Source: Salipiger sp. CCB-MM3
GTDB lineage: Bacteria; Pseudomonadota; Alphaproteobacteria; Rhodobacterales; Rhodobacteraceae
Length of the DNA stretch: 64,000 bases
NCBI RefSeq assembly: GCF_001687105.1
Contig: NZ_CP014597.1
Location: forward strand, 251,807-315,806
Direction of reading: 5' to 3'
A program made the position numbers and the translations under genes. The notes under the pieces were generated by a model. That model did not search any database. It had not been told where the DNA came from and saw only the letters and a program-made list of their open reading frames with translations. This document shows positions 34,864-44,162 of this stretch, piece by piece; the stretch's first letter is position 1; each line of letters begins with the position of its first letter.

Positions 34864-37800
34864 CTAACCCGACGGCGTTTCACCTCTTTTTCGTCTCCGA
34901 CGAGACGCGTGCCTCTCAGATAGCGTGTGAGAGAGCATTAGCATTGCCGGCGTCACAACCAGAGTGAGAACGGTGGCGAACACCAATCCACCTGCAATGG
35001 CGGAACTCAGTTCGATCCACCACTGAGTCGAGGGGGCGCCATAGATGATCTCGCGCGTGAAGAAGTTGAGGTTGACCCCGATCACCATCGGCAGAAGACC
35101 AAGGGCAGTCGTGATCGATGTCAGCAGAACCGGCCGAAGGCGTTGGGCGCCGGTGCGCAGTAGGGCTTCCTGCGCAGAGAGCCCTTCACGGCGCAGCTCA
35201 TTGTAGCTGTCGATGAGAACGATGTTGTTGTTCACGACGATGCCGGCCAAAGCGATGATGCCGATGCCGCCCATCACCACGCCAAAAGGGCGCCCCGTGA
35301 TGATCAGACCAAGGAGGACGCCGGCCACGGAGAAGACGATCGCGCTCATTACGATGAGAGCCTGCGAGAAGCTGTTAAACTGCGTGATGAGGATGATCCC
35401 CATCATCAGGATTGCTGCGACGAACGCTCCAACGAGGAAGGTCATGGCATCCTGCTGGTCTTCGGCTTCACCCTTGAACGACCAGTCGACGCTGTCGGGC
35501 AGATCCATCTCCTCAATGGACGCCCGCAGAGCGGTCACTTGGTCGTTGGCCAGCAGTCCTGGAGAGACGTCAGCCTCGATCGAGATCACCCGGCGCTGAT
35601 TGATGCGCTCGATAGAGCCCGACCGCGGAATGGCTTTGAACTCGACGAAATTCGAGATCGGAACCAGACCGCTGCTGGTCGGAACCCGCAGGTTTTGCAG
35701 CTCTTCCAGATTTCTCTCCTCGCCTGGAAAGCGCACGCGGATATCCAGGGACCCATCGGTATCATCGGGCCGGTACTCGCTCACAGTGATGCCTTGCGTT
35801 AGAAGACGCACTGCTTGGCCCAGAAGGGTCACATCCGCCCCGTAGCGAGCCGCCTCCGAACGATCCATGACGAGTTCCCACTCCACGCCGGGGAGAGCCC
35901 GTGTGTCGGTGACATCGGTAAAGCCGCCAAGCCGGTCCATGGCCTCTCGAATTTCAGAGACTGCGGCTGCCTGCGCGTCACGATCTTTTGAGACAATCTC
36001 CAAGTTGATGGGCTTGCCGCCTGACGGCCCACCTGAGTCCACCTGGGCCTGAACGTTAATGCCCGCGATGTCAGACATGTCCGATCGGATGTCAGCCCCA
36101 ATCTCTTTGGCCGGCTTCCGTGTATCCCATTCCGTGAGCTCCAGCTGGATCGTACCGATGACCTCCGAACCCTGACGGGAGCCGGCACCGGTACGGGCGT
36201 AGACGCTGGCGACGTTGTCATACTCGAGAAGACGCCGCTCAACTTGCCGTACGAAATCATCCTTCTCATAGACTGAGAAGTTGTCGCGAGCGCGAAGCTG
36301 CACCTGCATGAACTCCGGCTCCACTGAAGGGAAGAAACTCACACCATTGCCTAAGTGGCCGTAGGCGACGAAAGAGGACACAAGCGTAAGGATCGCAAAA
36401 ATCAGAGTCCGCCCAGGCCTCAGGATGGCCCACTCGAGGACACGGACGTAGAGCCCGGCAAATCCGGTCATCCGGCGGGGATCGCCTTCCTCTGCATCGT
36501 AGAGCTGCCGTGCTTGCTTGGCAGACTGAGGCTGACGACGGCCAATGAGTCCGCCGAGGACCGGGATGAACACAAGCGCCATCAGCAGAGAAGCGAACAG
36601 GGTCAGCAGAACGGTGATCGGCAGGAATTTCATAAATTCTCCGACGACGCCCGACCAAAAGAGCAGGGGGAAGAAGACGCTGAGTGTGGTGGCGGTAGAT
36701 GCAATGATTGGCCAGGCCATTCTCTTGGCCGCCTTCGAGTAGGCGTCCTTAGGGGCATCTCCTTCGTGGAGAAATCGGTCAGCAAGTTCGACCGTAACGA
36801 TGGCTCCGTCGACCAGCATGCCGACCACGAGGATTAGGCTGAAAAGCACGACGATGTTCATGCTTAGGCCCATGAAGTAGAGTGCGGCGACACCGCTCAG
36901 AAAGGCGCCAGGGATTGCCATACCGACAAGGATCGAGGACCGAACGCCAAGGGCCCAGATGATGACGATCATCACTAGCAGGATCGCGGCGATCACGTTG
37001 GACTCAAGGTCGTTGAGCATGGTTTTCACCTGCTCGGACTCGTCTTGCATGTAGGTGACGCGGACACTGTCTGGCAAGGACTCCCGCGCCTTCTCGACGA
37101 CAGCTCTAACACCCTCGACAGTGTCGATGATGTTTGACCCCACGCGCTTCTTCACTTCGAGCGCGAGAGAAGGTTGGCCGTTGATGCGGGCAAAGCCTGA
37201 GGCGTCTTCGAAGGTACGCCGTATGGTTGCCACATCGCCGAAGGTAACGACGGTATCGCCGCTGACTTTTACCGGCATAGCCCTCACGTCCTGCAGATCT
37301 TCGATCAGGCCCGGCACCTTCAGCACCATGCGTCCTGCAGCACTGTCGATGGCACCAGCCGCAATCAGCCGGTTGTTGCGGGTCACCTGGTTCATGATGG
37401 CGTCAAAGCTGAGGTTGTAGGTCTCAAAGGCGGTGGGGTCGATTAGGACCTCAAGCAGTTCATCTCTGGCTCCGCCAATGTCGACTTCGAGGACACCGGA
37501 GGTACCCTCAATATCCGTTTGAAGGTCATTGGCGATGTCGTTGAGGGTTCGCTCGGGCACTGGACCTGAAAGGATCGCCGTCAGGATCGGAAAGAGAGCA
37601 GTGTTGATCTCTCGCACAACGGGATCGTTGGCATCGTCGGGAAGATCGCTCTTGGCACGATCGACGGCTTCGCGGACCTTGTCGAGAGCCTCTTCAGAGT
37701 CAAAGCCTGGGTCGAACTCCAGCTGAACGCTCGCGCTGCCTTCAGAGGCGGTAGACGACATCTCTTTGAGGCCGGAGAGCGCACTGAGCTCGGTTTCGAG

Positions 37801-38001
37801 GGGTTCGACAAGCAAACGCTCGGAATCTTCGGGAGAGATGCCCTCCAGCGCAGCAGATACGAAGACCATCGGGATCGGCACCTCGGGAGAGGATTCCTTT
37901 GGAATAAAGGCGTAGGCCAGTGACCCCACGGTCAAAACGATCATCAGCAAGATGATGATGACGCGAGATCGGGAGAAGGCGGCAGTGATCAGCGTGTTCA
38001 T
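34864..38001 (-). CDS. RND-family efflux transporter
   Basis: 1045 residues, usual RND length, twelve membrane helices and two large periplasmic loops. The N-terminus SRSRVIIILLMIVLTVGSLAYAFIPKESSPEV and helix 4 LVVGMLVDGAIVTVELADRFL are characteristic. Where AcrB has two Asp in helix 4 (VDDA), this protein has VDGA, with only one. This occurs in other branches of the superfamily, so proton coupling is not excluded. The substrate is unknown. The start overlaps the stop of the adaptor gene (ATGA). No outer-membrane partner is encoded nearby. Confidence 0.9.
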   Translation of the reverse strand: MNTLITAAFSRSRVIIILLMIVLTVGSLAYAFIPKESSPEVPIPMVFVSAALEGISPEDSERLLVEPLETELSALSGLKEMSSTASEGSASVQLEFDPGFDSEEALDKVREAVDRAKSDLPDDANDPVVREINTALFPILTAILSGPVPERTLNDIANDLQTDIEGTSGVLEVDIGGARDELLEVLIDPTAFETYNLSFDAIMNQVTRNNRLIAAGAIDSAAGRMVLKVPGLIEDLQDVRAMPVKVSGDTVVTFGDVATIRRTFEDASGFARINGQPSLALEVKKRVGSNIIDTVEGVRAVVEKARESLPDSVRVTYMQDESEQVKTMLNDLESNVIAAILLVMIVIIWALGVRSSILVGMAIPGAFLSGVAALYFMGLSMNIVVLFSLILVVGMLVDGAIVTVELADRFLHEGDAPKDAYSKAAKRMAWPIIASTATTLSVFFPLLFWSGVVGEFMKFLPITVLLTLFASLLMALVFIPVLGGLIGRRQPQSAKQARQLYDAEEGDPRRMTGFAGLYVRVLEWAILRPGRTLIFAILTLVSSFVAYGHLGNGVSFFPSVEPEFMQVQLRARDNFSVYEKDDFVRQVERRLLEYDNVASVYARTGAGSRQGSEVIGTIQLELTEWDTRKPAKEIGADIRSDMSDIAGINVQAQVDSGGPSGGKPINLEIVSKDRDAQAAAVSEIREAMDRLGGFTDVTDTRALPGVEWELVMDRSEAARYGADVTLLGQAVRLLTQGITVSEYRPDDTDGSLDIRVRFPGEERNLEELQNLRVPTSSGLVPISNFVEFKAIPRSGSIERINQRRVISIEADVSPGLLANDQVTALRASIEEMDLPDSVDWSFKGEAEDQQDAMTFLVGAFVAAILMMGIILITQFNSFSQALIVMSAIVFSVAGVLLGLIITGRPFGVVMGGIGIIALAGIVVNNNIVLIDSYNELRREGLSAQEALLRTGAQRLRPVLLTSITTALGLLPMVIGVNLNFFTREIIYGAPSTQWWIELSSAIAGGLVFATVLTLVVTPAMLMLSHTLSERHASRRRRKRGETPSG

Positions 38002-39164
38002 AGCCGCGCCTCCGCCTCAACGGAATTTTCAGAGTCCTCAACATCGATCGATTTTGGTGCCACCATCTCTCCGTCGCGCACGAAGCCTTGGCCAACAGTG
38101 ATGATGTCAGCTTTCTCCGGCAGCCCACTGACCCAAATGCCGTCTGTTTGAGCCCGCTCGACGATGACCGGAAAGAACACCACGGTATTGGTCGCATCGA
38201 CGGTTTTCACCCCCAGGTCGCCATCCTCATTAAGCGAGAGCACGGCAGGGGAAACGAAGTGGGCCCTGAGCTTCCCTGTAGGCACCTGAACTTGAGCTGA
38301 GAGGCCGGATGGCAACTTGTTACCCGGGTTGGCAATCTCGACTTCAGCAGGGAACGTCCGGGTCTCACCGTCTGCGTCGACCCCCACGAAAGACACGAAG
38401 CCCTCTCTGGTTTCGCCGGTGATAAAGCTGACCTGGGCCGGCTGCCCGGCCCGGATGCGTGATACGCTTTGCTGGGGAACCTGGATGGATACCGTCAAAG
38501 GATCCGAGTCCAGGATCGTCCCGATTTCAGTTCCGGCCTGAACGAACTCACCCTCATCGAGATCGAGCGTATTCAGCCGCCCGGAGAAGGGGGCCCGGAT
38601 GTGTGAATTGTTGAACGCCTTCTCGGCCGCGGCGACCTGCGCTTTGGCTGTCGCCAGTGTGGCCCGAGCTTCCGCCACCCGATCAGCCGTTGCCACCCCG
38701 CGATCTAGGAGGGTGTTCGCGTTGTCAAAGTCGCGCTGGGCACGGTCAAGCTCTTCGCTTGCCTGCTCCAACTGCGCTTCGAGGTCTCGCGAGCTGAGGT
38801 GTGCAATCACTTGACCTTGTACGAGGTTCTCACCTTTCCGGGCCAAGATAGACGCCACTTGAGCCGAAGCCTCCGCTCGTATCGCGGTGCGCCGATCAGG
38901 TTGCGCCTGGCCTTCTGAAGAGAAAACTTCCAAGACATCTTGAGCACTGCTTGACCTTATGGCCACAGAGACCGGCTTGAGCTCCTGTGTTTTCAGAGAA
39001 GGATTTTCAGAGTCTTTGGGAGCAGGCAGAATATAGCCGCTACCCATCCACCCGATGAGAGCCACGGTCAGTCCGCCGGCCACCCATTTGGATCGGCTCG
39101 ACCCCGGCTCAGTCTCAAATTCAAGGCGCCCCTTGTGGCTGGAAGTCTCGGAAATATCGGTCAC
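37998..39164 (-). CDS. RND efflux periplasmic adaptor (membrane fusion protein)
   Basis: 388 residues with one N-terminal membrane anchor (WVAGGLTVALIGWMGSGYIL). The HlyD/AcrA pattern follows: a lipoyl half-motif (IRAEASAQVASILARKGENLVQGQVIAHL), a coiled-coil hairpin (SRDLEAQLEQASEELDRAQ, ARATLATAKAQVAAAEKAF), the second lipoyl half (IRAPFSGRLNTLDLDEGEFVQ) and a beta barrel. It is upstream of, and translationally coupled to, the RND gene. Confidence 0.9.
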   Translation of the reverse strand: MTDISETSSHKGRLEFETEPGSSRSKWVAGGLTVALIGWMGSGYILPAPKDSENPSLKTQELKPVSVAIRSSSAQDVLEVFSSEGQAQPDRRTAIRAEASAQVASILARKGENLVQGQVIAHLSSRDLEAQLEQASEELDRAQRDFDNANTLLDRGVATADRVAEARATLATAKAQVAAAEKAFNNSHIRAPFSGRLNTLDLDEGEFVQAGTEIGTILDSDPLTVSIQVPQQSVSRIRAGQPAQVSFITGETREGFVSFVGVDADGETRTFPAEVEIANPGNKLPSGLSAQVQVPTGKLRAHFVSPAVLSLNEDGDLGVKTVDATNTVVFFPVIVERAQTDGIWVSGLPEKADIITVGQGFVRDGEMVAPKSIDVEDSENSVEAEARL

Positions 39165-39359
39165 TGGAAGAGTCCTCTTTGTACCGACGTATAGAAATGT
39201 GCCGGCTCGCTCGGTAGGTGGCGAAGATAGACTCTGAAATGTTTCCGAAAATTTAATGGATAAAGGTGCTTAGCGCGCCTTCAGTAGGTTGCCTTTCGAG
39301 CCCGCTCGCTTTCGCGAGTAGGCCTGTTTTCTTACGTGCTTTAATGGAGCAAGCCGCGT

Positions 39360-39899
39360 CTACCGGCCGCTCCAAGTTGTCCAGCCTTCGCGCGAACTGC
39401 TACCAAAGAGCTCGAGGAAAGGACCCCAACTACAGCGCTCGATGATCTGATACTGAGCCTGGGGCTTGCCGCTCGTGTTCAGGTCCCCGTCGGGATCGAA
39501 GGGGATGAAGTTTACGGTGCTGCGCGCGGGGCCGAGAGTGCGAACGTTCTTGCCGCGAGTCCCAAATAGAAGAAGTTCGGTGACGTCGGAAAAGACTTCG
39601 TCGCCTTCCTGACCTTCAGTGGTACGGGACTTCTGCCACACGATATTGCCGGTGTACTTAAAGCCCCAGGACTGGAGGACCTTCATGCCGTCCGGAAGTT
39701 TGGAGTTCGGCACCCACAGATAGCAGTGCGCGCGATCGTCCATATGCTCCGCAACCGATAGGGCGCAGATCTCTTCGACAGTCAGGCTGCTTTCGAGTTC
39801 CGTCTGGTTGGCGTTGAACGGATCGGCGAGGAGGCATCCGAACTTCCGGCCCTCGAGAAAGGAGCTTATCTGAGGGGCGGTGCTCGGAGGTGCTGTCAT
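39360..39899 (-). CDS. MT-A70-family methyltransferase homologue with altered catalytic motif
   Basis: 179 residues from MTAPPSTAPQ (39899, AGGA upstream); the frame to 40154 lacks protein character before that. ILTVEEICALSV, HCYLWVPNSKLPDG, GFKYTGNIVWQKSR, VTELLLFGTRGKN, YQIIERCSWGPFLELFGSS and REGWTTWSGR are all MT-A70 landmarks. These enzymes methylate adenine N6 in DNA or RNA using a DPPW motif. Here the corresponding site reads ADPFN, so activity is doubtful. A role as orphan plasmid methylase or a degenerate copy is possible. Confidence 0.75.
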   Translation of the reverse strand: MTAPPSTAPQISSFLEGRKFGCLLADPFNANQTELESSLTVEEICALSVAEHMDDRAHCYLWVPNSKLPDGMKVLQSWGFKYTGNIVWQKSRTTEGQEGDEVFSDVTELLLFGTRGKNVRTLGPARSTVNFIPFDPDGDLNTSGKPQAQYQIIERCSWGPFLELFGSSSREGWTTWSGR

Positions 39900-40342
39900 G
39901 GGTCGTTCCTTTTTGTCCAAGCTCCGGTATCGGAGATAAGCTGCAGGAAGTCGAGCCTTGTTCAAACACTGGCTGGGGGAGAGTGCCCTGAGCGGAGCGC
40001 GTGGCGAATTCGAGCGTCGTATGGTCGAACGCGACGAGTGATTGTGGATGCCCCTGACAGACTTTGGGGTATCCAAGTGTTTGCCGGTAGGCGGGAAGGG
40101 CGACGGCTGCGCGGAGCAATGTGCAGGGATCAAAAATCCAGCAATTGGCAACAAGCAAAGAGCATGGAGCGCGACGACCGGGGAGCAAAGGTCAAGAGGC
40201 CCAACGCCTCGTATCGAAACCCGGATAGCACGCTCTTTCGAACTCCGTGAGGTGGTGCGAGCGATCTAACCCTTCCCAGACGGCCACCCCAAGCTCCTAG
40301 AGCAAGGAAACCAGAGGCGAGTGAGTGGCCGTCATCTCGAGC
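39900..40342. other. Gene-free stretch
   Basis: 443 bases between the MT-A70 gene and the coiled-coil gene. No reading frame with protein character, no clear hairpin and no repeat seen. It probably holds the promoter of the MT-A70 gene at its left side. Confidence 0.5.
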
Positions 40343-40915
40343 TCAGAGGATATTGTTGTCCTCGAGCAGTTTCTTGGTGGCATCGGAAATCTCGATCTTC
40401 GTGGTGAAGTTGAGCTCCTGTGCCTTGTCTTTCAGATTCCGCAGGTCACGGCGGAGCGATGCCAGGTCGGTGGTCAAGCCGTCACGAATTTGCTCGTCAA
40501 GAATGCCGAACTCGATGGAAGGAAGCTCGGAACCGAGGCGGTAAATACTGTCACCTTTGTCTTCGGACAACTTCCGGTGCGCACCCTCCAGATAGGTGAA
40601 GCTCGGCCGCTCAGGGGTCTCCAGAGCCTTCTTCACGACCTTGATGGCCTCTTCAGTGGCCGCAATGTCTGCGAGAATGTCGTTCAGGCCGGAGATCTGA
40701 TTTGCATTCGATACGTTCTTGCGAATTGCGAAGAGCGCAGACCGGACAGCAGATGCCGTACCCATGTCTTCCTGCCATTTGGACGCGGCCTCCTTTACGC
40801 GGGCGACCGGCTCTTCGATGCCGTTCACCGAGATGACCGGCTCCTTCACCAGATCGGAGATGAGAGAGGTCATTTCACGCTGAACGGCGTTTGCTGTGCG
40901 CAGGGTGATCTGCAT
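40343..40915 (-). CDS. Helical, probably coiled-coil protein of unknown function
   Basis: 190 residues from MQITLRTANAVQRE. Almost entirely helical with heptad-like spacing (TTDLASLRRDLRNLKDKAQELN; AATEEAIKVVKKALE). No signal or membrane segment. It is the last of four unknown or replication genes reading away from the Rep_3 origin (43.8 kb to 40.3 kb), so it may belong to that replicon's maintenance functions. Confidence 0.55.
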   Translation of the reverse strand: MQITLRTANAVQREMTSLISDLVKEPVISVNGIEEPVARVKEAASKWQEDMGTASAVRSALFAIRKNVSNANQISGLNDILADIAATEEAIKVVKKALETPERPSFTYLEGAHRKLSEDKGDSIYRLGSELPSIEFGILDEQIRDGLTTDLASLRRDLRNLKDKAQELNFTTKIEISDATKKLLEDNNIL

Positions 40916-40988
40916 TTTGGAGTCCAATATCTATTCTGCGCACTCGTATAAAGAATAGATCAGCACATAGTCAAGAATAGAATCGGAG

Positions 40989-41510
40989 TTAGATCGCATG
41001 GATCGCACTCACAGTTTTGCTCCAGGCGCGAGAGCGCTGGCTGTCTTCACGATTGCGATGCCGCTCGGCCGCTTCAAGCTGGCGGGCGCGTTCCAACTCT
41101 TGAGGAGAAGGTGCCGGAAGAAGTGCTTGCTTGGGCTCCGGTTCGCGCTCTGCGGGAGCGTCCGAGGCAGGCTCTTCAGTGGGCAGGCTCTCTTCTACGA
41201 GCCCCTGCCGGATCCTGGACAGCCGGCGCGGTAGCCGCTTTTCCTTTCGAGGCGAAGTCCCAGTCTCAGATGGGGCTTCTTCGATGGGCGCTTCGATGTT
41301 CCGCCAGTTACTTGCACTGAAGCGCGACGCCTCGAACGCAATCGGCTTGTCTTCCTGTTTCTGACGCCGCGCCGAGGAGGCATCAAATTTTGGGGCTTCG
41401 GGCCAGCTAGATGTGGGCTTCTTGGCTTTCTCGGCAATCGGAGCCGGCTCTGCCTTAGGCGGGGTGTCACGCCCGACGATCTCGTCGAAGAACGAAAAAT
41501 TGCTGCTCAT
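40989..41510 (-). CDS. Disordered, charged protein of unknown function
   Basis: 173 residues beginning MSSNFSFFDEIVGRD, then Pro/Ala/Glu/Arg-rich low-complexity sequence (ETGTSPRKEKRLPRRLSRIRQG) and a final helix (RARQLEAAERHRNREDSQR). No recognised domain. Its start lies about 50 bases after the preceding gene of the rep operon, so it is probably co-transcribed with it. Confidence 0.5.
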   Translation of the reverse strand: MSSNFSFFDEIVGRDTPPKAEPAPIAEKAKKPTSSWPEAPKFDASSARRQKQEDKPIAFEASRFSASNWRNIEAPIEEAPSETGTSPRKEKRLPRRLSRIRQGLVEESLPTEEPASDAPAEREPEPKQALLPAPSPQELERARQLEAAERHRNREDSQRSRAWSKTVSAIHAI

Positions 41511-41562
41511 GGTAGTGTCTTCTGCTTTGTAGTGTCTTGGTAAAGAAAATGCCGTCTGTTGT

Positions 41563-42711
41563 CTATGCCGAGAGGCGCTCGAACAAGAATAGATGGTAGT
41601 CCAGAAGCCAGTTCTCAGGGAGAGGGCGCTCTCCGTTCAAGGTCTGGGTTTGCCATTGATTGAATGTGCTCGCATCGCCACCCTCGAGGGTGAGGTGACT
41701 GTCTGTGAGCTTCCGGCTCCATGTGTGGGAAAGCCCCGAGATGTCTGATTTGCGCCTCGCGTACTCGGCATTGGAAACAGGCGGCAGGCTTCGTTTCTCT
41801 CGGCTAAAACCCGTCATCATCGACATGAAGCGGAGCTCAGGAGTCTCTCCATTCTTGGGCACGCCATCTGTCGAGAAGGATTTCAGAAACTCTTCATGCA
41901 CCTGCAGGAGCTCGTCGCTCTTGAGGCCTGCCTTGCAGGCTTCGGGAATGATCATATCATTCTGATACAGTGGATGGCTTCGGTACCACTCCTGCAGCGC
42001 AGCGATCTTCTCGGCCTCTTCCGAGAGTTCGTACTGCCGCCGGATAGCTTCGGCAGCTTTTTCCTTTGTGGTAGTCGGCATCTTGGCGTTCTTGTCTGCG
42101 CGCTTCCAACGCATGTATTCAATGCAGGAAGGGAAGATCTGCAGATCGGCTACGTCTGCCGCCATGACCTCTTCTTCTTCAAGGTCGAAGCGACGCACGG
42201 TTTCGTAAAGCCCTGGCTCGATGATCTCTTCGTAGAACTTCACGAGCCCCTTGAAGCTCTCATCACAGTCATTGCTGGTTGCCTCGCGAAGGAAATAGGT
42301 GGCGTAGAGGACGACATCATCATCGGGGTGTGCTTGCAGGGCAGTGGCCCACTCGATCTGGCGTGGCCAGATGAACTCTCGAACTTGCATGACACCAATG
42401 ACGCCATATTGCTTGACTAGGGTTCGTACGATGTGCGGGGCAGGCATATCGGGCTCCTTTGCCCGCTTTTCGGCAAACTTGAAGTAGCTGACGTCAGGAG
42501 ACTTCATCGCCGATAGCCTGATGGGGTCATCGGGTTTGTACAAGCATGTGTGGTTCAGCCATTCACGATGCAGGCTCTCGGGGGTGAAACGTGTCCCGTC
42601 GATCTCCTTGGCAACCACCTGCTTGATGTTGTCAGAGACCTCCAGGGCTGCCGCGATTTCTTCTACGTAGCGCAGGCGAGCTGAGACGTTTTCCTGAAGG
42701 GTGCTGGTCAT
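41563..42711 (-). CDS. Unknown protein coupled to the Rep_3 initiator
   Basis: 382 residues, soluble and helical (LRYVEEIAAALEVSDNIKQVV; HIVRTLVKQYGVIGVMQVREFIWPRQIEWATAL). The start codon overlaps the rep stop by four bases (ATGA), so it is translated together with the initiator. This suggests a role in replication control or plasmid stability. No family recognised. Confidence 0.6.
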   Translation of the reverse strand: MTSTLQENVSARLRYVEEIAAALEVSDNIKQVVAKEIDGTRFTPESLHREWLNHTCLYKPDDPIRLSAMKSPDVSYFKFAEKRAKEPDMPAPHIVRTLVKQYGVIGVMQVREFIWPRQIEWATALQAHPDDDVVLYATYFLREATSNDCDESFKGLVKFYEEIIEPGLYETVRRFDLEEEEVMAADVADLQIFPSCIEYMRWKRADKNAKMPTTTKEKAAEAIRRQYELSEEAEKIAALQEWYRSHPLYQNDMIIPEACKAGLKSDELLQVHEEFLKSFSTDGVPKNGETPELRFMSMMTGFSREKRSLPPVSNAEYARRKSDISGLSHTWSRKLTDSHLTLEGGDASTFNQWQTQTLNGERPLPENWLLDYHLFLFERLSA

Positions 42712-43757
42712 TCGAACTCCATGAGAATGCTGTCTAGAACGTTGTTGTCGAACCGGTCGGGCTGTGGCGATCGCTCACTTTCAAGTCGGGCACGAAGCCA
42801 GGAAAGGAACGTCTGGTCAGGGTCGGCTATCGCTTCACCGTCCACTGAGGCTCGCCAGGTATCGAGATAAGTTACGAGCGCGGTGTCGGTGCCGTAGAAC
42901 TGCTCAAGCAAGGTGCTGGCGTCGGCCACAGCCTCCTCAGAGACCACCAGCTTCCGGCCGGCTTCCGTGTCAGAGTGTCCCGTGAGCATGTCGACCGTGA
43001 GAGGGTCACGCGGCTTCTTCTTTGCCGGCTTCGACCGCTTCGTGAGTACGATCTCACTCCGGGGGACGATAGAGAACTCCAAACCGGTCACTCGCCCGCC
43101 GCGGCCACTGCGGATGTACTGAACGCGAACACCGAAGGGTGCATGTGTGTTGCATTCCTCGATGGCTTTCTCGATGACCACCCTTCTCAGATTGTCGAAG
43201 CGATTATACCGGTCCTCAGCCACGCCGAAGCGCTGCTTGAACTCCTCGAGGGAGACGTGCCAGGTCCGATGCTTTCGGTTCTGGTAGAGCGACAAGATCT
43301 CAAACATCTTGGCACCCTGTGTCGTCTTGAATTCTTTGTAGATCGCCATGTTGATCTTGGCGTAGATTTTAGGATCGAAGATGAACTGCATTAGGATGGG
43401 GTCGAAGGCGTATTCTAGGTCTCCATCGATCGTGCGAGAGACATCGAACGAGAGGAAGTGGCAGCTCACTGAGTGAGGGGTTCCATTGTTGATGTAGTCG
43501 AGGTCGATTGTCACCTTGGTGAGGTTCCGAAGACTCTGCTCAAGCCTTTCGATACTGGCGTGCCCAAGGTAGCCCAAGATCTCTTGGATCGGGACCCTCT
43601 GCAGTCCGGTGCGATCTTCGCGTTCGCCGGATTTGTACAGCAGAAAGAGGAAGGCCCTCATGTCCTGGAGCTCAAGTTGGTACTTGCCCCGAGCCATGAT
43701 GAGATCGTGGCTCTTTCGGACGGTTCCGTCGGCTTTGGGTGTTAAGTTTCTATTCAT
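42708..43757 (-). CDS. repB: Rep_3-family (RepB-type) plasmid replication initiator
   Basis: 349 residues. Two winged-helix domains typical of Rep_3 initiators: SHDLIMARGKYQLELQDMRAFLFLLYKSGE and IDLDYINNGTPHSVSCHFLSF, then IYAKINMAIYKEFKTTQGAKMFEILSLYQ and the second wing HVSLEEFKQRFGVAEDRYNRFDNLRRVVIEKAIEE. It is unrelated to the RPA-type RepA at 15-16 kb. Iterons lie 90-170 bases upstream of the start. It heads an operon of four genes. Confidence 0.88.
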   Translation of the reverse strand: MNRNLTPKADGTVRKSHDLIMARGKYQLELQDMRAFLFLLYKSGEREDRTGLQRVPIQEILGYLGHASIERLEQSLRNLTKVTIDLDYINNGTPHSVSCHFLSFDVSRTIDGDLEYAFDPILMQFIFDPKIYAKINMAIYKEFKTTQGAKMFEILSLYQNRKHRTWHVSLEEFKQRFGVAEDRYNRFDNLRRVVIEKAIEECNTHAPFGVRVQYIRSGRGGRVTGLEFSIVPRSEIVLTKRSKPAKKKPRDPLTVDMLTGHSDTEAGRKLVVSEEAVADASTLLEQFYGTDTALVTYLDTWRASVDGEAIADPDQTFLSWLRARLESERSPQPDRFDNNVLDSILMEFE

Positions 43758-43850
43758 GCTTCGGGCAAGATTACTATGGATTGTTGTAAGTTCACTACTG
43801 TTTCTATCCTTTTTCCACTAAAGTCAAGTTAGGTTAGGTGAGAAGTTCTA

Positions 43851-43926
43851 ACAATTTGTAGTTATAGAAGCTGGTTTGAGGCCAATGTTGACAAACAATT
43901 TGTAGTGAATGAGTAACAATTTGTAG
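43851..43926. repeat. Iterons of the second origin
   Basis: Three copies of ACAATTTGTAG at 43851-43861, 43895-43905 and 43916-43926. The last two are spaced 21 bases apart, two helical turns. The core ACAATTTGT is nearly palindromic. The surroundings are AT-rich compared with the rest of the window, fitting the binding site and unwinding region of the Rep_3 initiator and its autorepressed promoter. Confidence 0.75.
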
Positions 43927-44005
43927 GTTAAAAGCTCCTTTCGACCTCAATTTATCCTTTGTGGGCAATGCCTTGCGAGCCCCCAGATTTTGCTAGAATA
44001 GAGAA

Positions 44006-44068
44006 GGGCGTGTGCGTGTGCGCGTGCGGGCCCGTGTACGTGTGCGCCTACGCGTGCGCGCGCGAGAG
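44006..44068. other. Alternating purine-pyrimidine tract (possible Z-DNA)
   Basis: About 60 bases made nearly only of GT, GC and AC steps (GCGTGTGCGTGTGCGCGTGC and later CGCGTGCGCGCGCG). Such tracts can flip to left-handed DNA under negative supercoiling. It sits between the iterons of the second origin and the hairpin array. Confidence 0.5.
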
Positions 44069-44162
44069 GAGCCGATTTCGAGGCATCGGAACAGGGTCGT
44101 CTGCAAGCCCTACGAATGCTTTCGGAAACGATTCCGGAGCGTTTATTGAGAGATCTCTTACC

